In this document: piece by piece, positions 24,875 through 32,739 of the stretch | Position numbering within the stretch: position 1 is the first letter of the stretch | Layout: each line of letters opens with the position of its first letter | DNA from: an uncultured Porphyromonadaceae bacterium | GTDB taxonomy: Bacteria; Bacteroidota; Bacteroidia; Bacteroidales; Muribaculaceae | Assembly: GCA_947174335.1 (NCBI GenBank) | Contig: CAMWIM010000009.1 | Location: 1 to 53,022 of the forward strand | Reading direction: 5' to 3' | DNA length: 53,022 bases | The notes under the pieces: model-generated | Databases searched by the model: none | What the model was told of the DNA's origin: nothing | The model's input: the letters and a program-made list of their open reading frames with translations, nothing else | Translations under genes and position numbers: made by a program

Positions 24875-25267
24875 ATGAAAAAGTCAAGTTTTATATTAGG
24901 TGTTTTGGCTATATTTATGTCAGTGACAGCCACCTCGTGTATGGGGGCTTTCTTAGATGTCTCTGACGGACCGTTTGACTATGTTTCAGGTCCGGTATAT
25001 GCTCCCGACCCGATATATGGTCCCGGTCCATTGTTTACTCCGTCGGTAATTGGTCCGTTGTACAGTCCGTTACCACCATCGCGCCCTGTTTTCTATCCCG
25101 GTCCCGGTCCGGTTATCCGACCGAACCGTCCTGTAGTATCTCAGCCTAACCGACCTGTAACTTTGCCCGACAACGTGCCTGTTTATACCAACGGTGGTAC
25201 AAATGGCAATCATGGTGATAATCACACGCTAAACGGACAACGACCCGGTGCAAATACACGCAGATAA
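24875..25267 (+). CDS. Small proline/glycine-rich lipoprotein
   Basis: A 130-residue protein with a lipoprotein signal (MKKSSFILGVLAIFMSV, lipobox A-T-S-C22). The mature part is low complexity: repeated P-G-P, G-P-L and R-P-V/N-R-P-V motifs up to about residue 95, then an N/G/H-rich tail. It looks unfolded and surface- or periplasm-exposed. No family is recognised. It lies between queA and the SpoU methylase, with an imperfect hairpin (about 24799-24834, arms GGGTTT/AAACCC) in front, so it is probably a separate unit. Confidence 0.7.
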   Translation: MKKSSFILGVLAIFMSVTATSCMGAFLDVSDGPFDYVSGPVYAPDPIYGPGPLFTPSVIGPLYSPLPPSRPVFYPGPGPVIRPNRPVVSQPNRPVTLPDNVPVYTNGGTNGNHGDNHTLNGQRPGANTRR

Positions 25268-25278
25268 AATTATTTTCG

Positions 25279-25286
25279 TAAATTTG
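25279..25286 (+). promoter_or_regulatory. -7 element of the SpoU methylase gene
   Basis: TAAATTTG followed by C, 34 bases before the ATG at 25320. No good -33 partner. Confidence 0.4.
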
Positions 25287-25319
25287 CAGAGCGAAACTTA
25301 ACACGAGAATCATTCTGCA

Positions 25320-25856
25320 ATGAAAAAGAAAACAATTTGGGACCTAAACCGCGACACGGTTGAGCAATACAAGGCAAAGCGGAAAAATCCGCTTGCCGTT
25401 GTGCTTGATAACGTGCGTAGTCTCAATAATATAGGCTCAATATTTCGTACATCCGATGCCTTTGGTGTCGTAAAAATTTGTCTGTGCGGTATCACTGCAA
25501 CCCCACCATCTCCCGAGATTCATAAAACAGCATTGGGTGCAGAAGATTCTGTCGAATGGGAATACTTTGACTCTACCGATAAGGCATTGGCTGCTTTGAG
25601 AGCCGAGGGTTATATTATCTGTGCGCTTGAACAAGCTGTTGATAGTGTTGCTTTGCAAGACTTTAAGGTTGAAGCGGGTAGCAAATATGCCATTGTTGCC
25701 GGTCACGAGGTGAACGGTGTTGACCAGGCAATCGTTGACAGTTCAGATTTTTGTATAGAGATTCCTCAGGTCGGTACAAAACATTCATTAAATGTTTCGG
25801 TGTCGACCGGCGTAGCATTGTGGCACTTCTTTGAGCAGATGATTAACGGAAAGTGA
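25320..25856 (+). CDS. TrmH/SpoU-family RNA 2'-O-methyltransferase
   Basis: A 178-residue single-domain SPOUT enzyme. The three family motifs are present: N-N-I-G-S-I-F-R-T-S-D-A-F-G (about 36-49) with the catalytic arginine, A-I-V-A-G-H-E-V-N-G-V (about 122-132), and L-N-V-S-V-S-T-G-V-A-L-W (about 158-169), which forms the SAM-binding trefoil knot. It would methylate a ribose 2'-OH in tRNA or rRNA; the position is unknown. Its 3' end overlaps the convergent GtrA gene by 14 bases. Confidence 0.88.
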   Translation: MKKKTIWDLNRDTVEQYKAKRKNPLAVVLDNVRSLNNIGSIFRTSDAFGVVKICLCGITATPPSPEIHKTALGAEDSVEWEYFDSTDKALAALRAEGYIICALEQAVDSVALQDFKVEAGSKYAIVAGHEVNGVDQAIVDSSDFCIEIPQVGTKHSLNVSVSTGVALWHFFEQMINGK

Positions 25857-26271
25857 TTTGTCTGTTATATATGAAATTGGCAACAGTATAAACTCCCATA
25901 CCTAAAATTGTGGCAATTCCATAACCGCTTAATGTCATCGGACCAATTTCCCATTGCATTGAGCCGTATGGTGTGTGTTCGGTAATTGACCATACAATCA
26001 GGAATTGGAGACAGTAGCAAATTAAAAAGCCAAGGGCAAATTTGTATAATTGCTTCAAACTGTCGTCCTTAGCCTTGAAAACCCAATTTTTGTTCCAGAT
26101 AAATGAGTTGACAAGTCCTGCTATGTAGCCGAGTGCGTTTGAAACATATTCATTGATTCCGATCACTGATTTACACATAAAAATCACCACGAGTGTCACC
26201 AATGTGTTCAGCACACCGACGGCGGCATATTTTGTGAACTGTATGATATGAGCTCTCCTGATTTTTTTCAT
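25843..26271 (-). CDS. GtrA family membrane protein
   Basis: A 142-residue protein with four transmembrane helices: about 12-32, 38-60, 75-98 and 110-135. The motif F-x-K-Y-A-A-V-G-V-L-N-T-L-V near the start, N-x-x-W-x-F in the middle and F-I-Y-N-R at the end are typical of GtrA. Family members help move undecaprenyl-linked sugars across the inner membrane for polysaccharide decoration. No glycosyltransferase partner is adjacent. Start placed at ATG 26271 (M-K-K-I-R-R); four codons more are open upstream. It follows the TRIC-like channel gene by five bases. Confidence 0.85.
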   Translation of the reverse strand: MKKIRRAHIIQFTKYAAVGVLNTLVTLVVIFMCKSVIGINEYVSNALGYIAGLVNSFIWNKNWVFKAKDDSLKQLYKFALGFLICYCLQFLIVWSITEHTPYGSMQWEIGPMTLSGYGIATILGMGVYTVANFIYNRQITFR

Positions 26272-26276
26272 GGTGA

Positions 26277-26909
26277 CTAACAATCTTTTTCCGAGCGGCG
26301 GTCATAACGCAAAACCGGGAGTGCCCAGTTATAATGTATGGCACAGAAGCGAAGTAAGATAACGGTAAATCCACATACACTCTGTTGGATAACCGCATTG
26401 AATCCCAACAACATACATACCCAATAAAGTATTCCTCCGGCTATACATGCCGTTGCATATATATCTTTGCGGAAGAAAAGCGGCTCCTCATTAATAAGAA
26501 TGTCACGCAAAACGCCTCCGAATGAGCCTGTTATCATACCCATTGCGATTGCAACCCACATCGGATAGCCGACAGCGAGTGTCTTTTGTATTCCGATAAC
26601 TACAAAAAGAGCCAATCCGACAGCGTCAAATATAAAAAGTGTTTTATTAAATCTAACCAGTGTACGCCTGAAAATGACAACAACAGCAAAAGACAGTGCG
26701 GTAACTAACAGATAGAGCGGTGTGCTCATCCAGAACACAGGAACGTCAAGCAGAACATCGCGGAGCGTACCACCTCCGATAGCTGTTACAAGTCCGATCG
26801 TGTAAGCTCCGAACCAGTCAAATTCTTTTGCGGCAGCCAGGCGAATACCCGAAATGGCAAAAGCTATCGTACCGATAACTTCGATAATGAAAAGAAAAAG
26901 TGAGTCCAT
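26277..26909 (-). CDS. Trimeric intracellular cation channel (TRIC/UPF0126) family protein
   Basis: A 210-residue membrane protein with seven predicted helices in two related halves. Each half carries the family motif: G-G-G-T-L-R-D-V-L (about 45-53) and G-G-V-L-R-D-I-L (about 130-137). Prokaryotic TRIC proteins (formerly YicG/UPF0126) are monovalent cation channels. The frame is open 40 codons upstream into nth, but M-D-S-L-F-L-F-I-I-E-V at 26909 begins at the first helix and is the natural start. It lies in the pheS-nth-TRIC-gtrA cluster. Confidence 0.88.
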   Translation of the reverse strand: MDSLFLFIIEVIGTIAFAISGIRLAAAKEFDWFGAYTIGLVTAIGGGTLRDVLLDVPVFWMSTPLYLLVTALSFAVVVIFRRTLVRFNKTLFIFDAVGLALFVVIGIQKTLAVGYPMWVAIAMGMITGSFGGVLRDILINEEPLFFRKDIYATACIAGGILYWVCMLLGFNAVIQQSVCGFTVILLRFCAIHYNWALPVLRYDRRSEKDC

Positions 26910-26919
26910 TATAAAAGTA

Positions 26920-27579
26920 CTATTCTGAATTGGATCTTTGATCTCTGTTTTTATTGTAGAAACGGCAAACTTGGCGTAATCCACATTCCATACATTCAGG
27001 ACGACGGGCTTTGCAAGTGTATCGTCCATGAAGAATGAGCCAATGATGGGCTTGCGGAATAAGTTCGGCGGGGATGTTTTTCATCAATTCCCGTTCGGTT
27101 TGGAGCGGATTACGACTGTTTGTGGTCAGTCCGATTCGTTCACTTACGCGAAAAACATGAGTATCGACTGCCATAGCCGCCTTGTTAAAGACAACAGAAA
27201 GGATAACATTGGCGGTTTTGCGTCCCACACCGGGGATTGTCAGCAAATCGTCCATCGTGTCGGGAACTTGTCCGTTAAAACGCTCGACGAGTGCGCGCGC
27301 CATCCCGACAAGCGATTTTGCCTTATTATTAGGATATGAAACCGATTTTATAAATTCAAAAACGGCTTCAGGCGTTGAGGATGCAAGCGACTCGGGCGTC
27401 GGATATGCCTCAAACAGTGCCGGCGTAATCATATTGACACGTTTGTCGGTGCATTGTGCCGACAAAATAACCGCTACCAAAAGTTGATAGGGCGAGTCAT
27501 AGTGCAACTCGGTCTTTGCGTCGGGAATTGCCTCGGCAAGATATTTGAGGGTGAAGTCGTAACGTTCTTTTTTTGTCAT
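26920..27579 (-). CDS. nth: Endonuclease III
   Basis: A 219-residue DNA glycosylase/AP lyase. The helix-hairpin-helix is L-T-I-P-G-V-G-R-K-T-A-N-V (about 113-125) with the catalytic lysine, the aspartate is in A-V-D-T-H-V-F-R (about 137-144), and the C-terminal iron-sulphur loop is C-x6-C-x2-C-x5-C (about 192-208). It removes oxidised pyrimidines and nicks the abasic site in base-excision repair. It starts 18 bases after pheS on the same strand and is probably co-transcribed with it. Confidence 0.96.
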   Translation of the reverse strand: MTKKERYDFTLKYLAEAIPDAKTELHYDSPYQLLVAVILSAQCTDKRVNMITPALFEAYPTPESLASSTPEAVFEFIKSVSYPNNKAKSLVGMARALVERFNGQVPDTMDDLLTIPGVGRKTANVILSVVFNKAAMAVDTHVFRVSERIGLTTNSRNPLQTERELMKNIPAELIPQAHHWLILHGRYTCKARRPECMECGLRQVCRFYNKNRDQRSNSE

Positions 27580-27597
27580 TGAAGACTCCGACGTTGA

Positions 27598-28617
27598 TTA
27601 GTGAGCCGACTTGAATTCGTCAAGGAAACGGACGTCGTTTTCTGAGAACAGACGCAGGTCGTTAACCTGATATTTAAGGTTGGTGATACGTTCTATACCC
27701 ATTCCGAGCGCAAATCCTGAATAGACTTTGCTGTCTATACCGCAAGCGTCAAGAACGTTGGGGTCAACCATACCGCAACCCAAAATTTCGACCCATCCGG
27801 TGTGCTTGCAGAATGAACATCCTTTGCCACCACAAAGGTTACATGAGATATCCATTTCGGCAGAAGGTTCGGTGAAGGGGAAATAACTCGGACGAAGTCT
27901 GATTTTTGTCTCAGGACCAAACAATTCACGGGCAAAATATAGAAGTGTCTGTTTCAGATCGGCAAACGATACGTTTTTGTCAACATAGAGAGCTTCAAGC
28001 TGGTGGAAAAAGCAGTGTGCACGAGCCGAGATAGCTTCGTTACGATATACACGTCCGGGACAGATGATGCGGATTGGCGGCTCTGAATTGACCATTGCAC
28101 GCGACTGAACTGATGATGTGTGAGTACGCAACAGAACGTCGGGGTTTCGCTGAATGAAGAACGTATCTTGCATATCACGGGCAGGGTGGTCAGCAGCAAA
28201 GTTAAGGGCAGAGAATACATGCCAGTCATCTTCAATTTCCGGACCCTCGGCAATAGTGAAGCCAAGTCGGCGGAAAATGTCAATGATTTCCTCGCGAACG
28301 AGCGAGAGCGGATGGCGTGTTCCGAGTTTCAAAGGGGTTGGAGTGCGGGTAAGGTCAATCCCTGCAGTCGCATCTTCAGCCAATTCAACGCTGTCGCGCA
28401 ATGACTGTATTTTAGCTGTAGCAAAGTCTTTCAACTTGTTAAGCGAGCTTCCCAACTCTTTTTTCTGTTCAACACTAAGGTCTCTGAAGTCATTGAAAAG
28501 AGCTGATATAAGACCTTTTTTACTGAGGTATTTAATGCGTAGAGCTTCGACTTCTGACGCTGCGGTAGCGCGAAGGTTCTCTATTTCGGCTGTTAATTGT
28601 TGAATTTTCTCTTGCAT
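27598..28617 (-). CDS. pheS: Phenylalanyl-tRNA synthetase alpha subunit
   Basis: A 339-residue protein of normal PheS length: an N-terminal coiled coil (about 1-90), then the class II core with H-P-L-S-L-V, F-x-V-x-x-G-P-E-I-E (about 122-131), L-R-T-H-T-S-S-V-Q (motif 2 region) and G-F-A-L-G-M-G-I-E-R (motif 3, about 305-314). It joins phenylalanine to its tRNA with PheT, which is not in this window. Divergent from tilS with 80 bases between the starts. Confidence 0.97.
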   Translation of the reverse strand: MQEKIQQLTAEIENLRATAASEVEALRIKYLSKKGLISALFNDFRDLSVEQKKELGSSLNKLKDFATAKIQSLRDSVELAEDATAGIDLTRTPTPLKLGTRHPLSLVREEIIDIFRRLGFTIAEGPEIEDDWHVFSALNFAADHPARDMQDTFFIQRNPDVLLRTHTSSVQSRAMVNSEPPIRIICPGRVYRNEAISARAHCFFHQLEALYVDKNVSFADLKQTLLYFARELFGPETKIRLRPSYFPFTEPSAEMDISCNLCGGKGCSFCKHTGWVEILGCGMVDPNVLDACGIDSKVYSGFALGMGIERITNLKYQVNDLRLFSENDVRFLDEFKSAH

Positions 28618-28663
28618 TATATGATAATCTGTTGTCAGGGTACAAAATTACAAAATTTCTATG

Positions 28664-28671
28664 TACTTTTG
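28664..28671 (+). promoter_or_regulatory. -7 element of tilS
   Basis: TACTTTTG followed by C, matching TAnnTTTG, 26 bases before the ATG at 28698. No convincing -33 element. Confidence 0.45.
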
Positions 28672-28697
28672 CATCATCATATTCTATTTTTATTGCA

Positions 28698-29984
28698 ATG
28701 AAGAGTAATTTCCTTGAAAAAGTCGAGTCAACCATAAAAAAATATGGTCTGCTTACCCCTGAAAAGGGGGCGGTGGTCGTCGCTTTGAGTGGCGGACCTG
28801 ATTCTGTTGCTCTTCTTGACTCGCTTATCCGACTCGGTTATGATGTTGTGGCGGCTCACTGCAACTTCAATTTGAGAGGGGTGGAGAGTTGTCGTGATGA
28901 GATTTTTGTCAAGACGCTTTGTAATAATGAGAATATAAAATTAGAGATAATCTCGTTTGATGTTGAAGCACGACGCCGTATGACAGGCGAATCGGTTGAA
29001 ATGGCGTGTCGCGAACTGAGATATGAATGGTTTGACGAGCTTGTGAAAAAGTATGATGCACAGGCGTTGGCAACGGGACATCATCGTGATGACAATATCG
29101 AAACTTTGTTTCTCAACTTGTTGCGTACTACCGGTTTGCGAGGCGCATCGGGCATAAAACCAAAGGGCGACAGGCGGGTAAGTCCGTTGATTGAATGTTC
29201 GCGTGAAGAGATAATGAACTACTTGGCGATGAGATGTTTGGACTATGTTGTCGACCATACCAATAACGAGAATGAATATCGCCGTAATAAGATTCGCAAC
29301 GTCGTTATTCCGGCTATTGTGTCTCAGTTCCCTGACGCTTGTGAGCGTTTGGCTGCATCAATCGCAAACTTGTCAGATGATTTGAATTTGTTTGATGAGG
29401 CAGTCAGCGAGTGGCGTGGCAAATATTTGTCAAGCGAGAATACTGTTGATATTAATGAACTGAAAAGAGATCATAATGCCCCGGTCGCTTTATTATATCG
29501 TCTGATTGAACCGTATGGCTTTAACCGTGAACAGATTGCTGATATCATAAATAACGCAACGTCGGGCTCACGGTTCATATCCCGTGAATATGAAGCTGTT
29601 GTTTCGCGTGGCATACTGAGAATATCCCGATTAGATGAGTCAGAATTACCGCGTAACCTTAAAATGAAAATAACGGATGTCGCTGATTTTCATGCGTTGA
29701 CTAATGCTAACCAAGCCACATTTGATGTCTCTATCCTTGAAAATAATCCTAAATGGGAAGTCAGGGCATGGCAATCGGGTGACCGCATCAAGCCGTTTGG
29801 CATGAATGGAAAATCAAAAAAACTCAGTGATATTTTCAACGATGCCAAAGCCGATGATCGTGTAAAACACAGCCCCATAGTAGTGACCCGTGATAATGAG
29901 ATTGTCTGGGTTGCCGGCTTTAGACAAAGCGACCTGTTTCGGGTTGATGAAAACACAAAACAGGTTGTGACAATTTCGTTTTAG
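28698..29984 (+). CDS. tilS: tRNA(Ile)-lysidine synthase
   Basis: A 428-residue PP-loop enzyme with the ATP motif S-G-G-P-D-S (31-36), A-A-H-C-N-F-N-L-R-G near 57-66, and A-T-G-H-H-R-D-D-N-I-E-T around 126-137. The C-terminal domain with W-x-x-G-D-R-I-K-P-F-G-M (about 356-367) and K-K-L-S-D-I-F binds tRNA. It makes lysidine at C34 of the AUA-reading tRNA-Ile and is essential. Start taken as ATG 28698 (M-K-S-N-F-L), downstream of the -7 element; an earlier in-frame start would fall before the promoter. Convergent overlap of four bases with the next gene. Confidence 0.95.
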   Translation: MKSNFLEKVESTIKKYGLLTPEKGAVVVALSGGPDSVALLDSLIRLGYDVVAAHCNFNLRGVESCRDEIFVKTLCNNENIKLEIISFDVEARRRMTGESVEMACRELRYEWFDELVKKYDAQALATGHHRDDNIETLFLNLLRTTGLRGASGIKPKGDRRVSPLIECSREEIMNYLAMRCLDYVVDHTNNENEYRRNKIRNVVIPAIVSQFPDACERLAASIANLSDDLNLFDEAVSEWRGKYLSSENTVDINELKRDHNAPVALLYRLIEPYGFNREQIADIINNATSGSRFISREYEAVVSRGILRISRLDESELPRNLKMKITDVADFHALTNANQATFDVSILENNPKWEVRAWQSGDRIKPFGMNGKSKKLSDIFNDAKADDRVKHSPIVVTRDNEIVWVAGFRQSDLFRVDENTKQVVTISF

Positions 29985-30532
29985 CGACGACGAATAATGA
30001 TATGATTTGATTCTGTAATCACCACATCTACCGCGACGTCGTGGGGCTCAGCGTCTATTTCGTCAACAAGTTGGAAATCATAACCGACCCCGATTTTAGT
30101 CGCCCGGCTCTCAGCCAGCAAACGGTCATAATATCCTTTCCCGCGACCAACGCGGTTTCCATTACGGTCGTAAGCGACTGCCGGAACAACGATAAGCTCA
30201 ATCTCATGAACATCAACCGTATCATCTCCATCGGGTTCTTCAATTAAGAACGCACCGGTTTGCAGCCGTGATTTGTCGTAGGGAAGAATCTCAAGATTTA
30301 AGCCGTTGACTCGCGGAAGAAAAAAGTGCTTTCTTCCCGCCCATCTGTCGATAAATTCGTGAGTTGATAGTTCATCGGGCAGAGAGTGATACATCAAAAT
30401 ATGGTCGGCAAGCTGGAAGGCTGCCGATTGTTCAAGACGTTCAAATACTCGGTGGGCTGCATTTAGTTTGTCAGCTGCTGATAGAAGTGCTTTTTTTGCA
30501 CGGATTGCGCGACGGATGTCATCTTTTTTCAT
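29981..30532 (-). CDS. 5-formyltetrahydrofolate cyclo-ligase
   Basis: A 183-residue protein with the family's basic N-terminus (R-R-A-I-R-A-K-K) and the C-terminal signature P-A-V-A-Y-D-R-N-G-N-R-V-G-R-G-K-G-Y-Y-D-R-L (about 116-137), which holds the ATP-binding loop and substrate residues. It converts 5-formyl-THF to 5,10-methenyl-THF using ATP. It overlaps the S41 protease gene by four bases and so is co-transcribed with it. Confidence 0.93.
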   Translation of the reverse strand: MKKDDIRRAIRAKKALLSAADKLNAAHRVFERLEQSAAFQLADHILMYHSLPDELSTHEFIDRWAGRKHFFLPRVNGLNLEILPYDKSRLQTGAFLIEEPDGDDTVDVHEIELIVVPAVAYDRNGNRVGRGKGYYDRLLAESRATKIGVGYDFQLVDEIDAEPHDVAVDVVITESNHIIIRRR

Positions 30533-32166
30533 TTGCTGATTTGAATTTTGGTTGTCCCTTCTTCGGGTAGAATCGGGAAGACTGTGTTTCCTGCCGAAAT
30601 CTCTTCAAGCGCACGTTTAACACCGATGTCAGAACGGTTTATTACACGGAAATATCCGTTTTGACCCTCGATGTCGCGGATAATCAAAGCCTTCAATTGA
30701 TTAACAATTAAGTTGTGCGAAATGTTGATATAATACCAGCGGGCGGGTATGCCGTTCTGTGCCGCATAGTTGACAAATGAACGGAGCAATATCTCATCAG
30801 ACGGGAGAGCTTTTTCAATATCTTCAGCCTCGGTAAGAGTTTGACGGTTCATGTCGCAATATTCAAATGCAAATCGTTGAAGAAGTCCGGCATTTACTAC
30901 ATTGATATAATAGTTGGTTATGCCTGATGTATCGACCGGTACATAGATGTCTGGCATTATACCCCCGCCACCATAGACTGTTCGTCCGTGAGCGGTTGTA
31001 TATTGGTCGCCCAAGTTGAGTTTTACCGAGTCGGCAGTAAATGCCTCGCCATGGGTGTATCGGTCATAAATATCATTGCGATAGCCTACGGCATCGGTAT
31101 AATCTTTTTGGATGCAACGACCCGACGGGGTGTAATATCTCGCGATTGTAAGACGAACTGCGCTACTGTCGGGTAACTGTGCTTGACGTTGAATAAGACC
31201 TTTACCAAATGAACGGCGTCCGATGATGAGACCGCGGTCATTATCTTGGATTGCACCTGCAAATATTTCGCTTGAACTTGCCGAAAACTCATCAATCAAG
31301 ACTGTCACTCCGGCATCTTTAAATGTTCCGCTACCGTCGCTGAGGTAAATCTCATCGTTAGTTTTATAGCGACCTTTCTTGGCAACGATAACCGATTTAG
31401 GTTCAAGAAATTCGTTAGCCATTAAAATTGCAACGTCCATAAATCCGCCGGTGTTTCCACGCAAGTCAATGATATAATTCTTTGCGCCCTCGGATCTCAG
31501 CTTGATGAGCGATTGTATAAATTCGTTGTAAGTTGTGCGATTAAAACGTTTTACTCTGATAAAACCGGTTGAATCGTTAATCATATATGATGCATCGATT
31601 GACGACACGGGAACATTTCCACGGGTAACATCAAAGTTGAGAATCTTTTTAGATGTAGCACGTTTGATGCCAAGAGATACACGTGTTCCCTCTTCACCTC
31701 TTAGTTTAGTCTTTACATCTTCACTCGAAATACCGGTACCGGCAACCGATTCACCGTCTATTGAAACGATACGGTCGCCCGGCATTAATCCTACCTTTTC
31801 AGAAGGTCCGCCTGAAATTACTTCGATAACGGTTATCGAGTCGTTGTTAACCATAAACTGGATACCCACACCTGCAAACGAACCTTCAAGTTCTTCATTG
31901 ACACCCTGTAGCTTTTCGCTCGGAATATAGAACGAGTGAGGGTCAAGGTTTGAGAGAAGTTCGGGCAATGTTTCTTCAAGAAGGCTGTCAAGATCTACTT
32001 TGTCGACATATTCGCTCTCAATGAGATTCATAATTGTCGCAAATTTCTTGGTCGATGAAGAAAATCCGGTTGTTCGTTTAAGGAGCCCTCCGGCAAGCAT
32101 TCCGCAAATAAAGAAAACTGCGGCGATAACCGGAAGCCATTTTAAAAGTGATTTATTTTGTTTCAT
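30529..32166 (-). CDS. S41 family carboxy-terminal processing peptidase
   Basis: A 545-residue exported protease: N-terminal membrane anchor/signal (about 9-29), PDZ domain (about 85-175, with M-P-G-D-R-I-V-S-I-D-G), and the S41 core. The catalytic serine is in S-A-S-S-S-E-I-F-A-G-A (about 293-303) and the lysine in R-S-F-G-K-G-L (about 319-325), the S-K dyad of CtpA/Prc. A C-terminal extension of about 170 residues follows. It trims C-termini of envelope proteins in the periplasm. It lies between dCMP deaminase (upstream) and 5-FCL (downstream). Confidence 0.93.
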   Translation of the reverse strand: MKQNKSLLKWLPVIAAVFFICGMLAGGLLKRTTGFSSSTKKFATIMNLIESEYVDKVDLDSLLEETLPELLSNLDPHSFYIPSEKLQGVNEELEGSFAGVGIQFMVNNDSITVIEVISGGPSEKVGLMPGDRIVSIDGESVAGTGISSEDVKTKLRGEEGTRVSLGIKRATSKKILNFDVTRGNVPVSSIDASYMINDSTGFIRVKRFNRTTYNEFIQSLIKLRSEGAKNYIIDLRGNTGGFMDVAILMANEFLEPKSVIVAKKGRYKTNDEIYLSDGSGTFKDAGVTVLIDEFSASSSEIFAGAIQDNDRGLIIGRRSFGKGLIQRQAQLPDSSAVRLTIARYYTPSGRCIQKDYTDAVGYRNDIYDRYTHGEAFTADSVKLNLGDQYTTAHGRTVYGGGGIMPDIYVPVDTSGITNYYINVVNAGLLQRFAFEYCDMNRQTLTEAEDIEKALPSDEILLRSFVNYAAQNGIPARWYYINISHNLIVNQLKALIIRDIEGQNGYFRVINRSDIGVKRALEEISAGNTVFPILPEEGTTKIQISK

Positions 32167-32174
32167 ATATGAAT

Positions 32175-32603
32175 TTAGTCAACTGATTCGATATGTACAC
32201 ACTCAACACCGGCACGTCTTAAAAGGTCTATACCGTCACAAATTCGGTACAACTCATTAAAAACCACTCTCTTGACGCCTGATTGAATGATTAGTTTGGC
32301 ACATTCTACACATGGCGATGCCGTAACGTATAATGTAGCTCCCTGGCTTGAATTATTGCTACGTGCCACCTTTGTGATTGCGTTGGCTTCAGCATGAAGA
32401 ACGTATGGTTTGGTTACACCTGCTTCATCCTCACATACATTTTCAAATCCGGCAGGCGTACCGTTATATCCGTCAGATATAATCATCGAATCTTTGACGA
32501 TGATTGCACCAACTTTTCTACGTTGGCAATATGAATTTTCTGACCATATACGCGCCATGCGCAGATATCGTTTGTCAAGAATTTCCTGTTTGGGTTGCTC
32601 CAT
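32175..32603 (-). CDS. dCMP deaminase family protein
   Basis: A 142-residue zinc deaminase with the two metal motifs H-A-E-A-N-A-I (about 69-75) and P-C-V-E-C-A-K (about 95-101); an extra zinc site typical of dCMP deaminases may be formed by C28 and a histidine. It converts dCMP to dUMP for thymidylate synthesis. First gene of the operon dCMP deaminase, S41 protease, 5-FCL. A long hairpin and a -7 element lie in front of it. Confidence 0.9.
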   Translation of the reverse strand: MEQPKQEILDKRYLRMARIWSENSYCQRRKVGAIIVKDSMIISDGYNGTPAGFENVCEDEAGVTKPYVLHAEANAITKVARSNNSSQGATLYVTASPCVECAKLIIQSGVKRVVFNELYRICDGIDLLRRAGVECVHIESVD

Positions 32604-32650
32604 TGCTAAAGCTTAATGTGTTGTAAAGGTTTTATTTTAGGACTTATCGG

Positions 32651-32658
32651 CAAAATTA
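32651..32658 (-). promoter_or_regulatory. -7 element of the dCMP deaminase operon
   Basis: TAATTTTG on the minus strand followed by CC, 48 bases before the ATG. The -33 region would fall inside the hairpin at 32666-32714, where TTGGG begins about 22 bases upstream. Confidence 0.45.
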
Positions 32659-32665
32659 AGCATAA

Positions 32666-32714
32666 TATCCCGATTTATCCCAATTTTATATCAAAATTGT
32701 AGATAATCGGGATA
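32666..32714 (-). terminator. Long nested hairpin after the outer-membrane barrel gene
   Basis: Outer arms TATCCCGATTTATC and GATAATCGGGATA (one bulge) enclose inner perfect arms CAATTTT and AAAATTG with a 5-base loop, so nearly the entire 49 bases can pair. It begins 26 bases past the stop of the barrel gene. There is no strong U-run directly after it, so a terminator role is likely but not certain. It also covers the -33 region of the next operon. Confidence 0.5.
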
Positions 32715-32739
32715 ATTTTTAACCAAAATTAAGAGCGAA

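Noticed and set aside
26910..27029. Longer TRIC-like protein starting inside nth
   Set aside because: The extra 40 residues are a shadow of nth in another frame; the membrane protein begins at M-D-S-L-F.
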